Assembly (NCBI GenBank): GCA_934162685.1
Contig: CAKPJO010000004.1
Coordinates: 1 to 30,973 of the forward strand
DNA length: 30,973 bases
Source of the DNA: an uncultured Bacilli bacterium
GTDB lineage: Bacteria; Bacillota_I; Bacilli_A; RFN20; CAG-826
Direction: 5' to 3'
Below the pieces are notes generated by a model. That model saw only the letters and a program-made list of their open reading frames with translations, was not told the DNA's origin and made no database searches. The position numbers and the translations under genes were made by a program. Positions 22,966 to 29,996 of the stretch are shown here, one piece after another (positions within the stretch are counted from its first letter, which is position 1; each line of letters starts with the position of its first letter).

Positions 22966-22998
22966 TAAAAAGGGCTGCGTGATGCAGTCCTTTTAATC
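22966..22998. terminator. Bidirectional terminator between the Cys-rich protein and lipoprotein genes
   Basis: AAGGGCTGC (22970-22978) pairs with GCAGTCCTT (22984-22992, one G-U) around GTGAT. T-run downstream and A-run upstream serve both convergent genes; it overlaps the lipoprotein stop codon. Confidence 0.85.
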
Positions 22999-23529
22999 AT
23001 GTTTAATCGATAGTTTTGTTCCATTAAAAGTATATTTAAACCTTGAAGAAGTAAATTGCGTGATATTAGAAAAATTAGTTTCAGAAGAGTGAAGTATTAG
23101 ATAAAAAGCCGTTTCTGAATCAGTTTTCTTGAATATGTTTTCTAAATTTGAAATTTTTATTTCACTATATTCTTTTGATGAATATTTATATTCCCACCCT
23201 TTTTTAGTTACGGTATTAGGTTCCAATTGTTCTTTAGTAAAAGAAAAAATTGTTGTTAATGTATAATTGTTTGGACTATATAATGGATCGGTTTCTGAGA
23301 TAGATAAATAATATTGAGAATGTAATACTGCGTTTTCTTGATGACCAAATTTTGCACGCATTACTACTTCATTATTTACCCAAGTTTCTTTGTATTTAAT
23401 GTTTAATCGTACCGCACTATTTTCTATGCCATCTGTTTGAACACCTATGTCCAATTCGTTAGAAAACGAATCGCAACTTGTTAAAGATAAAACGGCAAGT
23501 AAACCAACTAATAAATTTCTTTTTTTCAT
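22993..23529 (-). CDS. Predicted lipoprotein of unknown function
   Basis: The 178-residue protein begins MKKRNLLVGLLAVLSLTSCD: a basic start, a hydrophobic stretch and the lipobox LTSC, with Cys19 as the expected lipidation site. It should therefore be anchored on the outer face of the membrane. The mature part is about 160 residues, rich in Ser, Thr and charged residues, with aromatic beta-strand-like segments, and I recognise no family. AGCGAGGAATTATT precedes the ATG. It is convergent with the Cys-rich protein gene and divergent from gpsB. Confidence 0.8.
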   Translation of the reverse strand: MKKRNLLVGLLAVLSLTSCDSFSNELDIGVQTDGIENSAVRLNIKYKETWVNNEVVMRAKFGHQENAVLHSQYYLSISETDPLYSPNNYTLTTIFSFTKEQLEPNTVTKKGWEYKYSSKEYSEIKISNLENIFKKTDSETAFYLILHSSETNFSNITQFTSSRFKYTFNGTKLSIKHD

Positions 23530-23595
23530 AATAATTCCTCGCTTTTATTATAAATTTTTTTAGTTTAAAAATAAAGTTATATTTGCTTAAAATGG

Positions 23596-23624
23596 TTGAA
23601 TAGCAGTCTAAATTTGATTATAAT
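23596..23624 (+). promoter_or_regulatory. Sigma-A-type promoter of gpsB
   Basis: TTGAAT (23596-23601) and TATAAT (23619-23624) are separated by 17 bases. The transcript would start near 23631, which fixes the gpsB start at the ATG 23647 rather than at an upstream in-frame TTG at 23596. Confidence 0.8.
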
Positions 23625-23646
23625 ATATTCCGTAGGAATAAAGCGT

Positions 23647-24009
23647 ATGAACAGTAAAGTTATGTTAGATTCAAAAAAAGTTATTGATAAAGTCTTTTCA
23701 CCAGCGGCGAATGGATATAAAGCGTTAGAAGTAGATCGCTTTTTAGATATTGTAGCTAATGATTATGATGAGTTTGCTGTAGTGATTTCTAAATTAGAAA
23801 AAGAATTAGAAAATACTAAAAAAGCAAATGAAGAACTATCAAAACAAAATTATGATTTAGAAGCTAAATTGGCCCTTTATGAAAATAAAGTATCACTTAT
23901 TGGCGACAATTTAGAAGTATCAAGATCAAATCTAGATTTATTAAATCGTATCAAAAATTTAGAAAATGCTTTATATAAAGCAGGTATAGATCCTACAAAA
24001 ATCAAATAA
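23647..24009 (+). CDS. gpsB: Cell division protein GpsB (DivIVA family)
   Basis: GpsB is a peripheral membrane coiled-coil adaptor that shuttles PBP1 between septum and side wall. The 120-residue protein has the DivIVA-type N-terminal domain (residues about 8-45: VIDKVFSPAANGYKALEVDRFLDIVANDYD) and a coiled coil (about 46-90). A short C-terminal helical segment (LLNRIKNLENALYKAGIDP) matches the GpsB trimerisation region. The start is set by a promoter that ends just upstream. It sits immediately before rnpB, as in B. subtilis. Its known partner, PBP1, is also encoded in this window. Confidence 0.9.
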   Translation: MNSKVMLDSKKVIDKVFSPAANGYKALEVDRFLDIVANDYDEFAVVISKLEKELENTKKANEELSKQNYDLEAKLALYENKVSLIGDNLEVSRSNLDLLNRIKNLENALYKAGIDPTKIK

Positions 24010-24010
24010 T

Positions 24011-24352
24011 ATTTCGACCCGGATAATTGCTGATATTTTATATTAGAGGAAAGTCCATGCTCGCACTAGCTGAGATGCTAGTAGTGTTTGTGCTAGATGA
24101 AAAAATAAATCTAGGTATATGGGAGCATATAACGGCAAGACAACACCTAAGTCAATTGATATGGTTTAGTCTTTGAAAGTGCCACAGTGACGTAGTTTAT
24201 TGGAAACAATAAAGTGGAACGCGGTAAACCCCACAAGCGAGAAACCCAAATTTGGTAGGGGAAGTAGAGAAAAAGAATTCAATTTTTCTAGACATGCATT
24301 TGCATAGATAAATAGTTATCCTAGACAGAACATGGCTTACAAGGTCGAATAC
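24011..24352 (+). ncRNA. rnpB: RNase P RNA, bacterial type B
   Basis: This is the catalytic RNA that trims the 5' leader of tRNA precursors. The conserved block GAGGAAAGTCC follows the 5' end, the GTGCCACAGTGACG and AAACCCAAATTTGGTAGGGGAA blocks lie in the middle, and ACAGAACATGGCTTAC is near the 3' end (P4 pairing with the AAAGTCC side). TTCGACC near 24013 pairs with GGTCGAA near 24343 to close helix P1. The order and central AATTTGGTAGGGGAA segment match the Bacillus type B RNA. The ends are set by the P1 pairing and are approximate. No clear terminator follows; pgsA begins about 20 bases later. Confidence 0.95.
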
Positions 24353-24370
24353 TCAATTAAAGGAGTTATT

Positions 24371-24955
24371 ATGAATTTACCAAATAAGATTACAACGTTT
24401 CGTATGGTATTAGTCGTTATTCTTGTAGCAATATTGTTGCTACCTTTTGATTATGGAATGGTTGGAAATTCTTCTTTATCTTGGAAATATTTAATTGCAT
24501 TCATTATTTTTATTGTTGCTAGCATTTCTGATTATTTTGATGGGCATATTGCTCGTAAATATAATCTTATTACTACTTATGGAAAGTTCATGGATCCAAT
24601 TGCTGATAAATTATTAGTAAATTCATCATTTATTATTATGGCAACTCAAACACCTGATATGGTTCCGGTTATTGCTGTTGTAATTATGATTGCTCGGGAT
24701 ATTGTTGTCGATGCTTTAAGAATGATATCTGTACAAAAAGGTGTTGTTATTGCCGCGAATATATTTGGAAAACTAAAAACAGTTACACAAATGGTAGCTT
24801 TATCATTTGTATTCTTAGCGGACTGGCCATTTTCTTTATTAGGAACAAACGGATTAGTGGCTAAAATACTTTGTTATGTGGCTGCTGCAATTTCTTTACT
24901 TTCTGGCATTATTTATGTTGTTAATGGTAGAGAAGTATTTAAGGAAGAAAAATAA
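24371..24955 (+). CDS. pgsA: CDP-diacylglycerol-glycerol-3-phosphate 3-phosphatidyltransferase
   Basis: PgsA makes phosphatidylglycerol phosphate, the committed step to the main anionic phospholipids. The 194-residue membrane protein has the CDP-alcohol phosphotransferase motif D-x2-D-G-x2-A-R-x8-G-x3-D-x3-D, here visible as SDYFDGHIARKYN...YGKFMDPIADK (about residues 62-90). About five or six hydrophobic helices are present. ATG 24371 follows AAAGGAG 7 bases away; an ATG at 24332 lies within rnpB and is rejected. It is followed after one base by the CinA-domain gene, the pgsA-cinA-recA order of Bacillus. Confidence 0.95.
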   Translation: MNLPNKITTFRMVLVVILVAILLLPFDYGMVGNSSLSWKYLIAFIIFIVASISDYFDGHIARKYNLITTYGKFMDPIADKLLVNSSFIIMATQTPDMVPVIAVVIMIARDIVVDALRMISVQKGVVIAANIFGKLKTVTQMVALSFVFLADWPFSLLGTNGLVAKILCYVAAAISLLSGIIYVVNGREVFKEEK

Positions 24956-24956
24956 A

Positions 24957-25421
24957 ATGAATGAAGAGTTATTAGTAAAAAAACTTATTGAAAAAAAATA
25001 CACTATCGGATCTGTTGAAAGCTTAACAGCAGGGTTATTTACCGCTACACTAGCGAGTGTGCCGGGAGTAAGCGCTACTTTAAGAGGTGGATTAGTTACT
25101 TATGCTAGTGAACTTAAAACTTTATTAGCGGGTGTTAGTAAAGAAGTAATTGATGAAAAAGGCGTTGTATCTAAAGAAGTTGCTAAATTAATGGCAGAAG
25201 GCGGGCAAAAGAAATTATTAACTAATGTTGTTGTTTCTTTTACTGGTAATGCTGGACCAAGCGTTTTAGATAATAAAAAAGTTGGTGAAGTATATATGGG
25301 ATTTAAGATTAATGATAAAGATTGTGTTGTTATTCACCATATATTTAGTGGCTCAAGAAATGAAATAAGAGAGCAAGCGGTGCAATTTGCTTGTGAACAA
25401 TTATTAAAAATGTTAAGTTAA
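24957..25421 (+). CDS. CinA C-terminal domain protein (PncC-type NMN amidase)
   Basis: This is a nicotinamide-nucleotide amidohydrolase-like domain, known in PncC to deamidate NMN back to NaMN for NAD recycling. The 154-residue protein includes VESLTAGLFTATLASVPG and GGLVTYA, the VVSFTGNAGPS core, and VYMGF. It covers only the C-terminal domain; the N-terminal MoCF-like half of full CinA (about 410 residues) is absent, although cinA lies at this position in B. subtilis. Sequence around the usual GIAGPGG is changed (GNAGPSV). A GGAAG site precedes ATG 24957, which follows the pgsA stop by one base. Confidence 0.88.
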   Translation: MNEELLVKKLIEKKYTIGSVESLTAGLFTATLASVPGVSATLRGGLVTYASELKTLLAGVSKEVIDEKGVVSKEVAKLMAEGGQKKLLTNVVVSFTGNAGPSVLDNKKVGEVYMGFKINDKDCVVIHHIFSGSRNEIREQAVQFACEQLLKMLS

Positions 25422-25474
25422 TTATCGGAAAATGAAAATAATTTAACTATATAAATTATAGGAAGGTGAAAATT

Positions 25475-26473
25475 ATGGTAGAAAAAGCAAAGTCTAAAGA
25501 AGAAGCATTAGAAGAAGCTATAAAAAGTATCGAAAAAACTTATGGAAAAGGATCAATCATGAAGTTAGGCGATCGCCCTAATGTTGATGTTGACGCTATT
25601 CCAACAGGCTCTTTATGCTTGAATTTAGCTTTGGGTATTGGTGGATATCCAAAAGGAAGAATTATTGAAATTTATGGACCTGAATCTTCAGGTAAAACCA
25701 CATTTGCATTGCATGCAATTGCAGAATGCCAAGCTCGTGGAGGACGTGCAGCATTTGTTGATGCTGAACACGCAATTGATCCAGTTTATGCAAAAAATCT
25801 TGGTGTAAATACGGATGAATTAATTTTGTCTCAACCTGATAATGGCGAACAAGCTCTTGAAATTGTACAAATGCTTGCACAATCAAACGCTATTGACATT
25901 ATCGTTGTGGATAGTGTTGCGGCTTTAGTACCTCAAGCAGAAATTGAAGGTGAAATGGGCGATGCTCAAGTTGGCTTACAAGCTCGTTTAATGTCTAAAG
26001 CAATGCGTAAATTAGCAGGTATTTTAAATAAGTCAGAATGTACAATTATCTTTATTAACCAATTAAGAGAAAAAGTTGGTGTTGTTTATGGTAACCCAGA
26101 AACCACTACCGGTGGACGTGCCTTAAAGTTCTATGCTTCAATTCGTATTGAAATTAGAAGAGGCGAAGCAATCAAAGTTGGCTCTGATATTGTTGGTAAC
26201 GCTGTAAATGTTAAAGTTGTTAAAAACAAAGTAGCGCCTCCATTTAAAACTTGCAAAGTTGATGTCATATTTGGACAAGGTATCTCTAAATATGGTGAAG
26301 CAGTCGATTTAGGTGTTCAATCTGGTTATGTTAAAAAAGCTGGATCATGGTATGAAATTAATGGCGAAAGAATTGGCCAAGGTAGAGATACAGCGATTGA
26401 GTATTTAAAACAACATGATGATATCTATAAAGCAGTAGTGGATAGCATTATGCACATGGAAGACAAAGAGTAA
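25475..26473 (+). CDS. recA: Recombinase RecA
   Basis: RecA forms filaments on single-stranded DNA for strand exchange and stimulates LexA cleavage. The 332-residue protein has Walker A GPESSGKTT, DAEHAIDP, the Walker B IIVVDSVAALVP, loop L1 (EGEMGDAQVGLQARLMS), FINQLREKVGV, and loop L2 with GGRALKFYAS. The C-terminal acidic tail is short (HMEDKE). ATG 25475 follows GGAAGGTGA; a GTG at 25466 lies within that site. No Gram-positive LexA box (CGAAC-N4-GTTCG) is visible in the 53 bases upstream. It sits in the conserved order pgsA-cinA-recA. Confidence 0.98.
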   Translation: MVEKAKSKEEALEEAIKSIEKTYGKGSIMKLGDRPNVDVDAIPTGSLCLNLALGIGGYPKGRIIEIYGPESSGKTTFALHAIAECQARGGRAAFVDAEHAIDPVYAKNLGVNTDELILSQPDNGEQALEIVQMLAQSNAIDIIVVDSVAALVPQAEIEGEMGDAQVGLQARLMSKAMRKLAGILNKSECTIIFINQLREKVGVVYGNPETTTGGRALKFYASIRIEIRRGEAIKVGSDIVGNAVNVKVVKNKVAPPFKTCKVDVIFGQGISKYGEAVDLGVQSGYVKKAGSWYEINGERIGQGRDTAIEYLKQHDDIYKAVVDSIMHMEDKE

Positions 26474-26478
26474 TTACT

Positions 26479-26940
26479 ATGGAAGTAAAAACGTCTATAG
26501 ATGAAAGAATGCAAAAAGAGCTATTACGCACACCAATTATATGCTGTTGGATTATTATTGTATTTGGCATAATAAGTCTTGTATTAACGATTGCGACCGC
26601 TATTATTGATAAAAAATTGAATACAACAATTTTAGTTGCTACAACATTTTTCCTTGTGATGGGTATTGTTTTATTGATTTCATTTAATAAAACTATTCAA
26701 TCAGTTCAAAAAAGTAATCGAGAAAATGTTTATACATTTTATGATGACTATGTCGAAATAAAGACTATGTATCATGATGAAGTTGCAGGATCTTCTAAAC
26801 TTTATTATTCTGATATTTATAAAGTCAAAGAAACAAAAAGTTTTATATTTATTTACTTAAATCAACAACAAGCATTTCCAATATTAAAAAGTAATGTTTC
26901 AGATTTAGATTATTTACGTAAATTAATTAAGAAAAAGTAA
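26479..26940 (+). CDS. YcxB-like two-helix membrane protein
   Basis: The 153-residue protein has two membrane helices (about residues 18-43 and 48-70) followed by a cytoplasmic beta-rich domain (about 83-150). The VYTFYDDYVEIKT pattern, YSDIYKVKETKSFIFIYL and LRKLIKKK fit the YcxB-like family of uncharacterised membrane proteins. No enzymatic motif is seen. It begins 5 bases after the recA stop and is probably co-transcribed with it. It lies in the position where pbpX separates recA and rny in B. subtilis, but is unrelated. It is followed by a strong terminator. Confidence 0.65.
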   Translation: MEVKTSIDERMQKELLRTPIICCWIIIVFGIISLVLTIATAIIDKKLNTTILVATTFFLVMGIVLLISFNKTIQSVQKSNRENVYTFYDDYVEIKTMYHDEVAGSSKLYYSDIYKVKETKSFIFIYLNQQQAFPILKSNVSDLDYLRKLIKKK

Positions 26941-26947
26941 TTTGTTG

Positions 26948-26983
26948 GTCACTTACTTATTAAACGAGTAAGTGACTTTTTTT
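26948..26983 (+). terminator. Strong terminator after the recA unit
   Basis: GTCACTTACT (26948-26957) pairs perfectly with AGTAAGTGAC (26967-26976) around a 9-nt loop, followed by seven Ts. Confidence 0.95.
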
Positions 26984-27246
26984 ATGCGCTTCATAAAATA
27001 AATAAAAAATCTTTTATATGAAATATAAATTTGTTATAATATTCATGTATCTGAGTATACAGATTATCTATATATGTTGTTGGTTAGTCGATTTAAAAGT
27101 GAATTAAACTTGCTTTTAATATACATACTATTAATATTCAAATATTCTAATCATTATTTGTACTCACATACTAATGTTTTATTTATGTCTTTTTTAACAA
27201 AAAAAGATAACATTATTTTTGTTATATTGTAGAAAGGGGAAAAGTT
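26984..27246 (+). other. Long AT-rich leader region of rny with inverted repeats
   Basis: No gene is seen. Inverted repeats include ATCTG/CAGAT around 27048-27063, TTAAAAG/CTTTTAA (27093-27099 with 27113-27119), and ATAACA/TGTTAT (27207-27212 with 27220-27225), the last just before the rny ribosome site. No sigma-A promoter with good spacing was found near the gene. The repeats may be chance in AT-rich DNA or may form an RNA leader. Confidence 0.4.
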
Positions 27247-28824
27247 ATGCAATTTATAACATTAGTGGATGCAATTACAATTGTATTGCCAATTGTTGTT
27301 GGTATCTTATGTTTAGTGCTTGGAGCAGGTGCAATATTGTTATATCAACACTTGCGTGGCAAAAATGCATCAAAATCAGCTAATAAAATAATTAAAGATG
27401 CTGAAGTTAAAGGTGAACATATTATCAAAAATGCTCAAATTGATGCTAAACAAGCTGCTTATGAATTACGCTTAGAAGCAGAAAAAGAAATTAAAGAAAA
27501 AAAGAGTGAATTATCACAAAGTGAAAACAAATTATTTCAAAGAGAACAAGCTATTGATCGCCGTGATATGGCTTTAATTGAAAAAGAAAATAATTTGGAA
27601 GCCAAAAACGAAGACGCTAATCGCCGTATTAAAGAACTTCAAAAGAAAGATGATTTATTGCAAGCTAAAATCGATTCAATTATTGTTGAATTAGAAAAAG
27701 TTTCTAATATGTCAGTTAATGAAGCTCGTGATGAAATCTTCAAAAGAGTAGAATCTAAAATTTCAAAAGAAATCGCTGCTTACATTAAAAATAAAGAAGA
27801 TGAAGCACGCGAAGAATGTAATGCTAAAGCTAAAGATATGCTTGGCTTAGCAATTAGTAAGTATGCTCAAGAAGTTACAAGTGAAAGAACGGTTTCAGTT
27901 GTTAACTTACCAAGTGATGAAATGAAAGGTCGTATTATTGGTCGTGAAGGACGTAATATTCGTACATTAGAGCAATTATTAGGTGTGGATTTAATTATCG
28001 ATGATACACCAGAAGTTATTACTGTTTCTTGTTTTGATCCCGTACGTCGTGAAATTGCTAGACGCTCACTTGAATACTTAATTAAAGATGGACGTATTCA
28101 ACCAGGAAGAATTGAAGAAGTGGTAGAAAAAGCTAAAGCTGAAGTTGATGAAATTATCACCACAGCGGGTCAAGAAGCTGCATTTAAATTAGGACTTCCA
28201 AGAATTTCTAAAGAATTATTAAAATATGTTGGAAGACTTAAATTCCGTACATCTTATGGTCAAAACGTTTATGACCATTCTATTGAAACAGCTTACCTTG
28301 CTGGTATTATGGCTGCGGAATTAGGTTTAGATCAAAACTTAGCAAAACGTGCTGGTTTATTACATGATATTGGTAAAGCCGCTGATTCAGAATTAGATGG
28401 TAGCCACGTAGAAATTGGTGTTCGTTTAGCTAAAAAGTATGGTGAACCAGAAGTTGTAATTAACGCAATTGAATCTCACCATGGTGATGTACCTGCTAAA
28501 TTCGTTATTTCAAATTTAGTACAAGCTGCTGATACATTATCTGCTGCTCGTCCAGGTGCTCGTAGCGAAACATTAGAAAATTACGTTAAACGTATTGAAC
28601 AACTTGAAACTATTTGTAAATCATTTGAAGGAGTTCAAACTTCTTATGCTATGCAATCAGGTCGTGAAGTACGTGTTATGGTAATTCCAGAAAAGATTGA
28701 TGATTTACAAGCATTTAAATTAGCACGTGAAATTCGTGAAAAGATTGAAAACGAAATGACTTATCCAGGTCAAATTAAAGTTTCAGTAATTCGTGAATAT
28801 CGCGCAATTGAAACTGCAAAATAA
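27247..28824 (+). CDS. rny: Ribonuclease Y
   Basis: RNase Y is the membrane-anchored endoribonuclease that starts decay of many mRNAs in Gram-positives. The 525-residue protein has an N-terminal membrane helix (about 8-33), a long coiled coil (about 45-190), a KH RNA-binding domain with GRIIGREGRNIRT, and an HD domain with the HDIGKA metal motif plus a later ESHHGD. Length matches the family (about 520). AGAAAGGGG precedes the ATG. The order recA, rny, ymdB, spoVS follows B. subtilis with fewer genes between. Confidence 0.98.
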   Translation: MQFITLVDAITIVLPIVVGILCLVLGAGAILLYQHLRGKNASKSANKIIKDAEVKGEHIIKNAQIDAKQAAYELRLEAEKEIKEKKSELSQSENKLFQREQAIDRRDMALIEKENNLEAKNEDANRRIKELQKKDDLLQAKIDSIIVELEKVSNMSVNEARDEIFKRVESKISKEIAAYIKNKEDEAREECNAKAKDMLGLAISKYAQEVTSERTVSVVNLPSDEMKGRIIGREGRNIRTLEQLLGVDLIIDDTPEVITVSCFDPVRREIARRSLEYLIKDGRIQPGRIEEVVEKAKAEVDEIITTAGQEAAFKLGLPRISKELLKYVGRLKFRTSYGQNVYDHSIETAYLAGIMAAELGLDQNLAKRAGLLHDIGKAADSELDGSHVEIGVRLAKKYGEPEVVINAIESHHGDVPAKFVISNLVQAADTLSAARPGARSETLENYVKRIEQLETICKSFEGVQTSYAMQSGREVRVMVIPEKIDDLQAFKLAREIREKIENEMTYPGQIKVSVIREYRAIETAK

Positions 28825-28834
28825 TTTTAATAAC

Positions 28835-28860
28835 AGAACCCAAGCAATTGGGTTCTATTT
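28835..28860 (+). terminator. Hairpin between rny and ymdB (weak terminator or processing site)
   Basis: AGAACCCAA (28835-28843) pairs perfectly with TTGGGTTCT (28848-28856) around GCAA. It is followed only by ATTTGTGT, a poor U-run, so read-through into ymdB is likely and the hairpin could stabilise the upstream mRNA end. Confidence 0.65.
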
Positions 28861-28884
28861 GTGTCTATAAAGGAGATGAGTGAT

Positions 28885-29673
28885 TTGAATATTTTAATGA
28901 TTGGCGATATTGTTGGAAAAAACGGTCGATTAGTGGTAAATAAACTACTTCCATCTATAAAAAAGAAATACAACATTGATTTTGTTATTGCTAATGGCGA
29001 AAATGCCACTCATGGTAAAGGCCTTATTGAAAATCACTATGAATATCTTCTTAATTCAGGAATTGATGTAATTACTTTAGGTAATCACTATAACTCTAAA
29101 AGTGAAATTGCCGATTACATTAATGGTGCAGAATATCTAATTAGACCATATAATTTAAAAGTGGATTTTCCTGGCGTAGGAACATCAATTTATGAAGTAA
29201 ATGGTTATTTAATTAGAGTGACTAATTTATTAGGATGCGCATTTATGAGTGAAGAAGTTAATTCGCCTTATGAGTCACTTGAAAACATTATTAAAAACGA
29301 AGAACACGCAGACATACATATTGTTGATTTTCATGCTGAAGCAACTGGTGAAAAACAAAGTTTAACTTGGGCGATGGATGGCAAGGTTAGCGCTATTATT
29401 GGAACACATACTCATGTTCAAACTCGTGACTATCGAATCTTACCGAATGGTACAGCAATGATGAGTGATGTGGGAATGTGTGGCCCATATAATGGCGTTC
29501 TTGGTACAAAAAAAGAAACAGTTATCAAAAAATTGTGGCTTAATGAAAAATCACGTTTTGAAATTGCTGATAAAGATGATTCTTTGTTTAATGCTGTTGT
29601 ATTAACTATTGATGAAAATAGTGGAAAATGTGAGAAAATCACACCGATATATTTGATTGAAAATCATATATAG
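28885..29673 (+). CDS. ymdB: YmdB-type metallophosphodiesterase
   Basis: YmdB is a dimetal phosphodiesterase that in Bacillus hydrolyses cyclic nucleotides and influences biofilm and motility decisions. The sequence shows the metal-ligand motifs IGDIVG, NGENATHG, LGNHYNS and then DFHAEATGE and GTHTHVQT, typical of the YmdB/DUF1385-like phosphoesterase fold. I place the start at TTG 28885, because AAAGGAG-ATGAG lies 9 bases upstream and homologues begin directly with xILxIGDxVG; a GTG at 28861 precedes that site. This gives 262 residues, close to the usual 264. Confidence 0.92.
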   Translation: MNILMIGDIVGKNGRLVVNKLLPSIKKKYNIDFVIANGENATHGKGLIENHYEYLLNSGIDVITLGNHYNSKSEIADYINGAEYLIRPYNLKVDFPGVGTSIYEVNGYLIRVTNLLGCAFMSEEVNSPYESLENIIKNEEHADIHIVDFHAEATGEKQSLTWAMDGKVSAIIGTHTHVQTRDYRILPNGTAMMSDVGMCGPYNGVLGTKKETVIKKLWLNEKSRFEIADKDDSLFNAVVLTIDENSGKCEKITPIYLIENHI

Positions 29674-29711
29674 TCATAATCAATCATAAATTTTCTTAAG
29701 GAGAGAATATT

Positions 29712-29984
29712 ATGATTGAATTAATAAAAGTTTCAAAAAACTCAAGCGTTAGTGCTGTAGCAGGAAGTATCGCTAATATTATGCGAAATCAAACATCGTT
29801 AAATGTCCAAACAGTTGGAGCGGGTGCTTTAAATCAAGCTGTAAAAGCAATTGCTATTGCTAGAGGATATTTAGCACCAAGTGGTATTGAAATATATATG
29901 TATCCTTCTTTTAAAGAAGTAAGCATAGAAAAAACAAACAAAACTGCAATTAGATTAACATTAGAAAAGAAAAATACAAAGTAG
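29712..29984 (+). CDS. spoVS: Stage V sporulation protein S
   Basis: SpoVS is a small Alba-like protein that affects septation timing and stage V of sporulation in Bacillus. It also occurs in some non-sporulating bacteria, so it does not by itself prove sporulation. The 90-residue sequence has the family core: the SVSAVAGSIANIM start, the VQTVGAGALNQAVKAIAIARG block, and YLAPSGIEIYMYPSF, with an IRLTLEKK end. AAGGAGAG lies 8 bases upstream of the ATG. It sits between ymdB and miaB as in B. subtilis. Confidence 0.96.
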   Translation: MIELIKVSKNSSVSAVAGSIANIMRNQTSLNVQTVGAGALNQAVKAIAIARGYLAPSGIEIYMYPSFKEVSIEKTNKTAIRLTLEKKNTK

Positions 29985-29996
29985 GAGTGGATTAAA

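Noticed and set aside
23596..23646. N-terminal extension of gpsB from TTG 23596
   Set aside because: This TTG is part of the -35 box, and the -10 box also lies in the extension, so the region is not translated.
24332..24370. Longer pgsA start inside rnpB
   Set aside because: The ATG at 24332 lies in the conserved 3' block of RNase P RNA, and a strong AAAGGAG precedes ATG 24371.
25422..25474. LexA (SOS) box upstream of recA
   Set aside because: No CGAAC-N4-GTTCG-like site could be found in this short interval.
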